Positions 60,980 to 64,000 of a stretch of DNA of 64,000 bases are shown here, in pieces (within the stretch, counting starts at the first letter, position 1; each line of letters opens with the position of its first letter). This DNA comes from Platynereis dumerilii (taxonomy: Eukaryota; Annelida; Polychaeta; Phyllodocida; Nereididae): contig JAPTHN010000015.1 in the NCBI GenBank assembly GCA_026936325.1, positions 7,715,267 to 7,779,266 of the forward strand. The letters run 5' to 3'. The notes under the pieces are model-generated. The model was not told the DNA's origin and did no database searches. It was given only the letters and a program-made list of their open reading frames with translations. The translations under genes were made by a program, and so were the position numbers.

Positions 60980-61431
60980 TATCCCATAGAGATTTCCTTC
61001 AAAAAATTATATAGCCTAAGTGTATAAACATTTGAGACAACATAAGACAAGTGATAAAAGAAAACACTGTATGAGAACATTAGATATTCAACTTCTCACA
61101 AACTGGCCAGTCTAAAAGTGTCATAATCCAAATATTATGCAAGCCACAATTAGTTTGTTGTAATGGAAATAGAAATTTCATGTTCATGACAAAGAATTTA
61201 AAAGGGCTTCTCATTGCTTGGTTTGCTGTCTATGTTAATAACACCTGTAATTAGGCATGCCTAATCATGATGTAACATGTATTAGGTTTGTCATATCACA
61301 CATTCACAGTGGTACATTGGAGGTATAGATGCAACTACACATACATAAAACATTATTTGAACATTTGGAAAATAAAATATGTGTTTGAAGACACCTCAGG
61401 TCCCTACAATTCTTTTTTTAAAGAATTTCTT

Positions 61432-61540
61432 GTTTAAACAATGTTTAAATACAAGTTAGACATGTTTAAATTTTAAACACATTTCACCAAGACAGTCTAA
61501 CTTTAAACAGGAAATAAACACTGTTTAAAATTCAGGAAAT
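61432..61540. other. Cluster of GTTTAAA/TTTAAAC words
   Basis: Six occurrences of GTTTAAA or its complement in about 110 bp, with TTAGAC and GTCTAA words inverted around them (61457 and 61495). It may be a small foldback element. No target duplication was identified. Confidence 0.35.
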
Positions 61541-62458
61541 TTAGACCTGTTCACACCCAAGTCTAAGGTGTATAAACTTGGTCTTAGTCAGAATTTGGCA
61601 GATGTATGTCTGGTTATATGGAGGTCAGTGACAACAGGGCTGTGGAAGATTAGTCGTGCCAAGTCTGAAATAGGCCTGTGGTGGATCCAGGGAGGTGGCT
61701 TGGGGGGTTGGGATCTAGGGGACTACCCCCCCCCCCAAAAATCACTAAATATCACTGAGAGGAAAAGTAGCATTTTGGGATTTTGCGGCAAATATGTGAT
61801 GAAGCAGATTCACAACAATGAAAAATGCCCAGGCGCCATGACAACCCTAATACCTAACTTCAAAAATGGTTTTTATTTCCAAGAAGCTTCCCAAAATGTT
61901 CCAGACTAGCTGGCTGTTGGATGTATTTGTCCCTTCTCCTTATAGTCCGGTGTATGAGGGCAAAAAATGGACCCGCAAGTTAACCGGCTGGAATTCAGTC
62001 CACCTTGTGCCAAATTTTCTGAATTTTCCAGAAATGATATCCGTTTTGCTCCAGTCCGAGGCTATATCCATGAAAAGTGGTTGTCAAGGCAACCATTTTC
62101 TTTTCTTAGAAATATGTATAAATAATGGATTTTGTTCTGTAAAATGAAGTATGATTGCTGCAATTGGTGGCATTTGACCTAAAAATCTTCCCTGTATGTT
62201 TCATGATGTTTCAGTTGGATTTGCAACTTTTTGTAATTGTTATGTTACCATAGCAACGGTTTGAATGGTAGAAAGTCATATTTTGCCTACTTTCTACAAA
62301 AACAACATTGTTGACAGGAAAAATATTTCAGTTACCAGAATGCTTTTTCCGGTATTTGAAAGCGCAAGTCCCTAAAATTAAGAAAAAATTATCACAGACC
62401 AGCTGTGTTGATAAATTTTGCTATGGCAACAGATTTTAAATGATGATGCACAATTTTT

Positions 62459-62610
62459 ATAAATGAACCAATTAGCATATTTAGCCATTTCTCCACTTCT
62501 AATTACTGTAGAATCGTGAAATTTGGTACATCGACTGGAATTTTGACTTTCTTTATTTTTCTATAATTTTTTGAGATATATGTTGCTATGGCAACCATTT
62601 GCACCCCTTT
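62459..62610 (+). repeat. Dispersed repeat, copy 1 (X-box-bearing)
   Basis: About 150 bp repeated at 63208-63355. Shared words are AATGAACYRATTARCAT, GCCATTTCTCCAC, GAAATTTGGTACA and GTTGCTATGGCAACCATTT. The last contains a palindrome matching the RFX X-box pattern. The family is unknown. The 62-kb region has additional loose copies of the palindrome. Confidence 0.7.
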
Positions 62611-63207
62611 TTTCAAACAATTACACATCAGCATTTATACTTGGCTAGATATGGCTTTGTAATACAGTAAATTGATGTAAATTTGATTAAATGTGATGGT
62701 AGAACATCATCGGTTTGTTTTCTTAAAATATCTTCCATTTTAAAGGTAACATGACCATTACCATGACAACCAAATACAATAACAATGATCTCGTTAGCCT
62801 AAAATGATCTTTCTCAAACTGGTAAGCAAAATGACTGAGATTTGTCTTAGTGAATCCATTCCTATCAACAGTTACTCATATCTACAGTGTTTGAAACTAT
62901 TTTATTTGATAAAATACACAACCTTGTTCATAAATTACCGAGGATAACAGAATAAACTGAAGGTTTTTAAATAAATGAGCACAGTTCAACTGCTTAAAAC
63001 CTTCTAATTGTTCTATTGAAGATTGGGTTTCTAGGCATCAAAATGATCATTATGGATGTTAATTTATGGATAGAAGTACACATCCTGGCTATCAGGAATG
63101 CTCGATCCTGATTACTAGAAAAATTGATGGACTTACCTGTTTTCACCCCTTTAAAGTTGGCCATCTTGGATCCGAAATGGCAAATATAATTGCCAACTAA
63201 TTTTGGT

Positions 63208-63355
63208 GAATGAACTGATTAACATTTTAAGCCATTTCTCCACAAATAATTACAGTAGAGTTCTGAAATTTGGTACACAATCTGGGATCTTTTAGTTCTT
63301 TCATTTGCTGCAGAACAAAACATATTTGTTGCTATGGCAACCATTTAAATCACAC
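63208..63355 (+). repeat. Dispersed repeat, copy 2 (X-box-bearing)
   Basis: The second copy, 749 bp downstream of the first, with the same order of shared words and the identical GTTGCTATGGCAACC (63328-63342). Overall agreement is moderate. Confidence 0.7.
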
Positions 63356-63674
63356 TTTTAGACCATTTCCTAGCAGCGGTAGCCTGGTCTAAAATTGCCT
63401 TATTATCTGTTTGTTGACTCTCCTTCTTTAAAGTTCTTTTCATTATAAAACATCTTGTTGTGGATTGGAAAATTTCGGTGAGTTTCAGTTGAAACAGTCC
63501 TGTAGTTTTTTCTCAATTGTGTTAACAGAAGGATGATGGATGGACAGACAGACACATGCAAATGAAAACGTTAGGCCCATTCTACATCGAGCCTAATTAG
63601 GCTGCTTACCATAAAATTGTGGACTGTAGAGTGGGTTTGTTATGATAGGTTCCTACTGGCACACTTGGCTAGGG

Positions 63675-63740
63675 GGTCAGCCCTTTAGCTCAGTGGTATG
63701 ACATTCGATAGGTAGCCAGATAAAATCCCACTCACTGTCG
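63675..63740 (+). mobile_element. tRNA-like SINE head with intact A-box
   Basis: TAGCTCAGTGG (63686-63696) is a perfect A-box, while the B-box side (GATAAAATCCC) is decayed. A more degenerate relative follows at 63916-63985 (GGCTAGGGAACTGGCCCTC...CTAGTGATATTGCATC), suggesting a tandem or paired SINE remnant running off the window. Confidence 0.45.
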
Positions 63741-64000
63741 AGGTAACAATTATGTGAGATTGTGTGTCAAAATCTCAGTGAAGTTTGGCGATATAATAGA
63801 GTGCAGTGTATTGGATTGGGTATATATGCATGTATGTTTATTATTGTTGACTTAATAGGACCCCAGAAATGCAAAATTGCTAATCTGACTGGGTATAATA
63901 AGTTGCTTCTAGCAGTTGGCTAGGGAACTGGCCCTCTTGCCCTAGTGATATTGCATCAATTTTGTTTGAAGGTCTGTTAAATTATCATGAATCAAAAGGG

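Noticed and set aside
61700-61745. G/C-run pair near 61.7 kb as another CAGTGGC-type MITE
   Set aside because: No inverted termini or target duplication could be found.

Overview
The window looks like AT-rich, gene-poor DNA from an animal genome. It has tRNA-derived SINEs, DNA-transposon MITEs with clean target-site duplications (TSDs), GATA- and TCTA-type microsatellites, and no operon-like gene packing. Frequent TAGGCCTA-type words and the mix of elements would suit a marine invertebrate deuterostome (echinoderm, hemichordate or cephalochordate). That is only an inference, because no protein here identifies the taxon. I found no protein-coding gene I can name. The longer open frames sit inside repeats, and substitutions between repeat copies look neutral wherever I compared them by eye.

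Layout. 1-8280: unique DNA with a hAT-like MITE (365-1037), a tRNA-derived SINE with a 14-bp TSD (1716-2017), a Tc1/mariner-type foldback MITE (4415-5007), and two copies of a block here called N (2570-4275 inverted; 5470-6180 direct). 8283-10075: a full N block. 10285 to about 58535: four direct tandem copies of a complex unit of about 9-10.5 kb. Unit 1 is 10285-19341, unit 2 is 19342-39733 (swollen by insertions), unit 3 is 39734-50236, and unit 4 is 50237 to about 58535 (shortened by a deletion of about 2 kb). 58536-64000: unique DNA with microsatellites, a possible LINE scrap, a repeat family carrying X-box-like palindromes, and degenerate tRNA-like heads.

The array is useful because the units serve as natural empty sites for one another. 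They expose insertions with exact boundaries: a 2318-bp hAT-like foldback element in unit 2 (8-bp TSD), an element of about 1.63 kb in unit 2's N block, a 974-bp pogo/Tigger-like element in unit 4 (TA target), a nested pair of elements inside a 5.6-kb insertion in unit 2, and an 11-bp minisatellite expanded only in unit 1. Diagnostic differences pair units 1 with 3 and 2 with 4 at both ends of the unit, but 1 with 4 and 2 with 3 in the middle. This points to duplication followed by exchange between copies.

The best candidates for function are a 61-codon frame just downstream of a TATA-like box (units 2 and 3), a possible two-exon minus-strand reading ending in a stop that overlaps AATAAA, a conserved inverted repeat beside clustered TGACCT hexamers, and RFX X-box-like palindromes near the right end. 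All are tentative.
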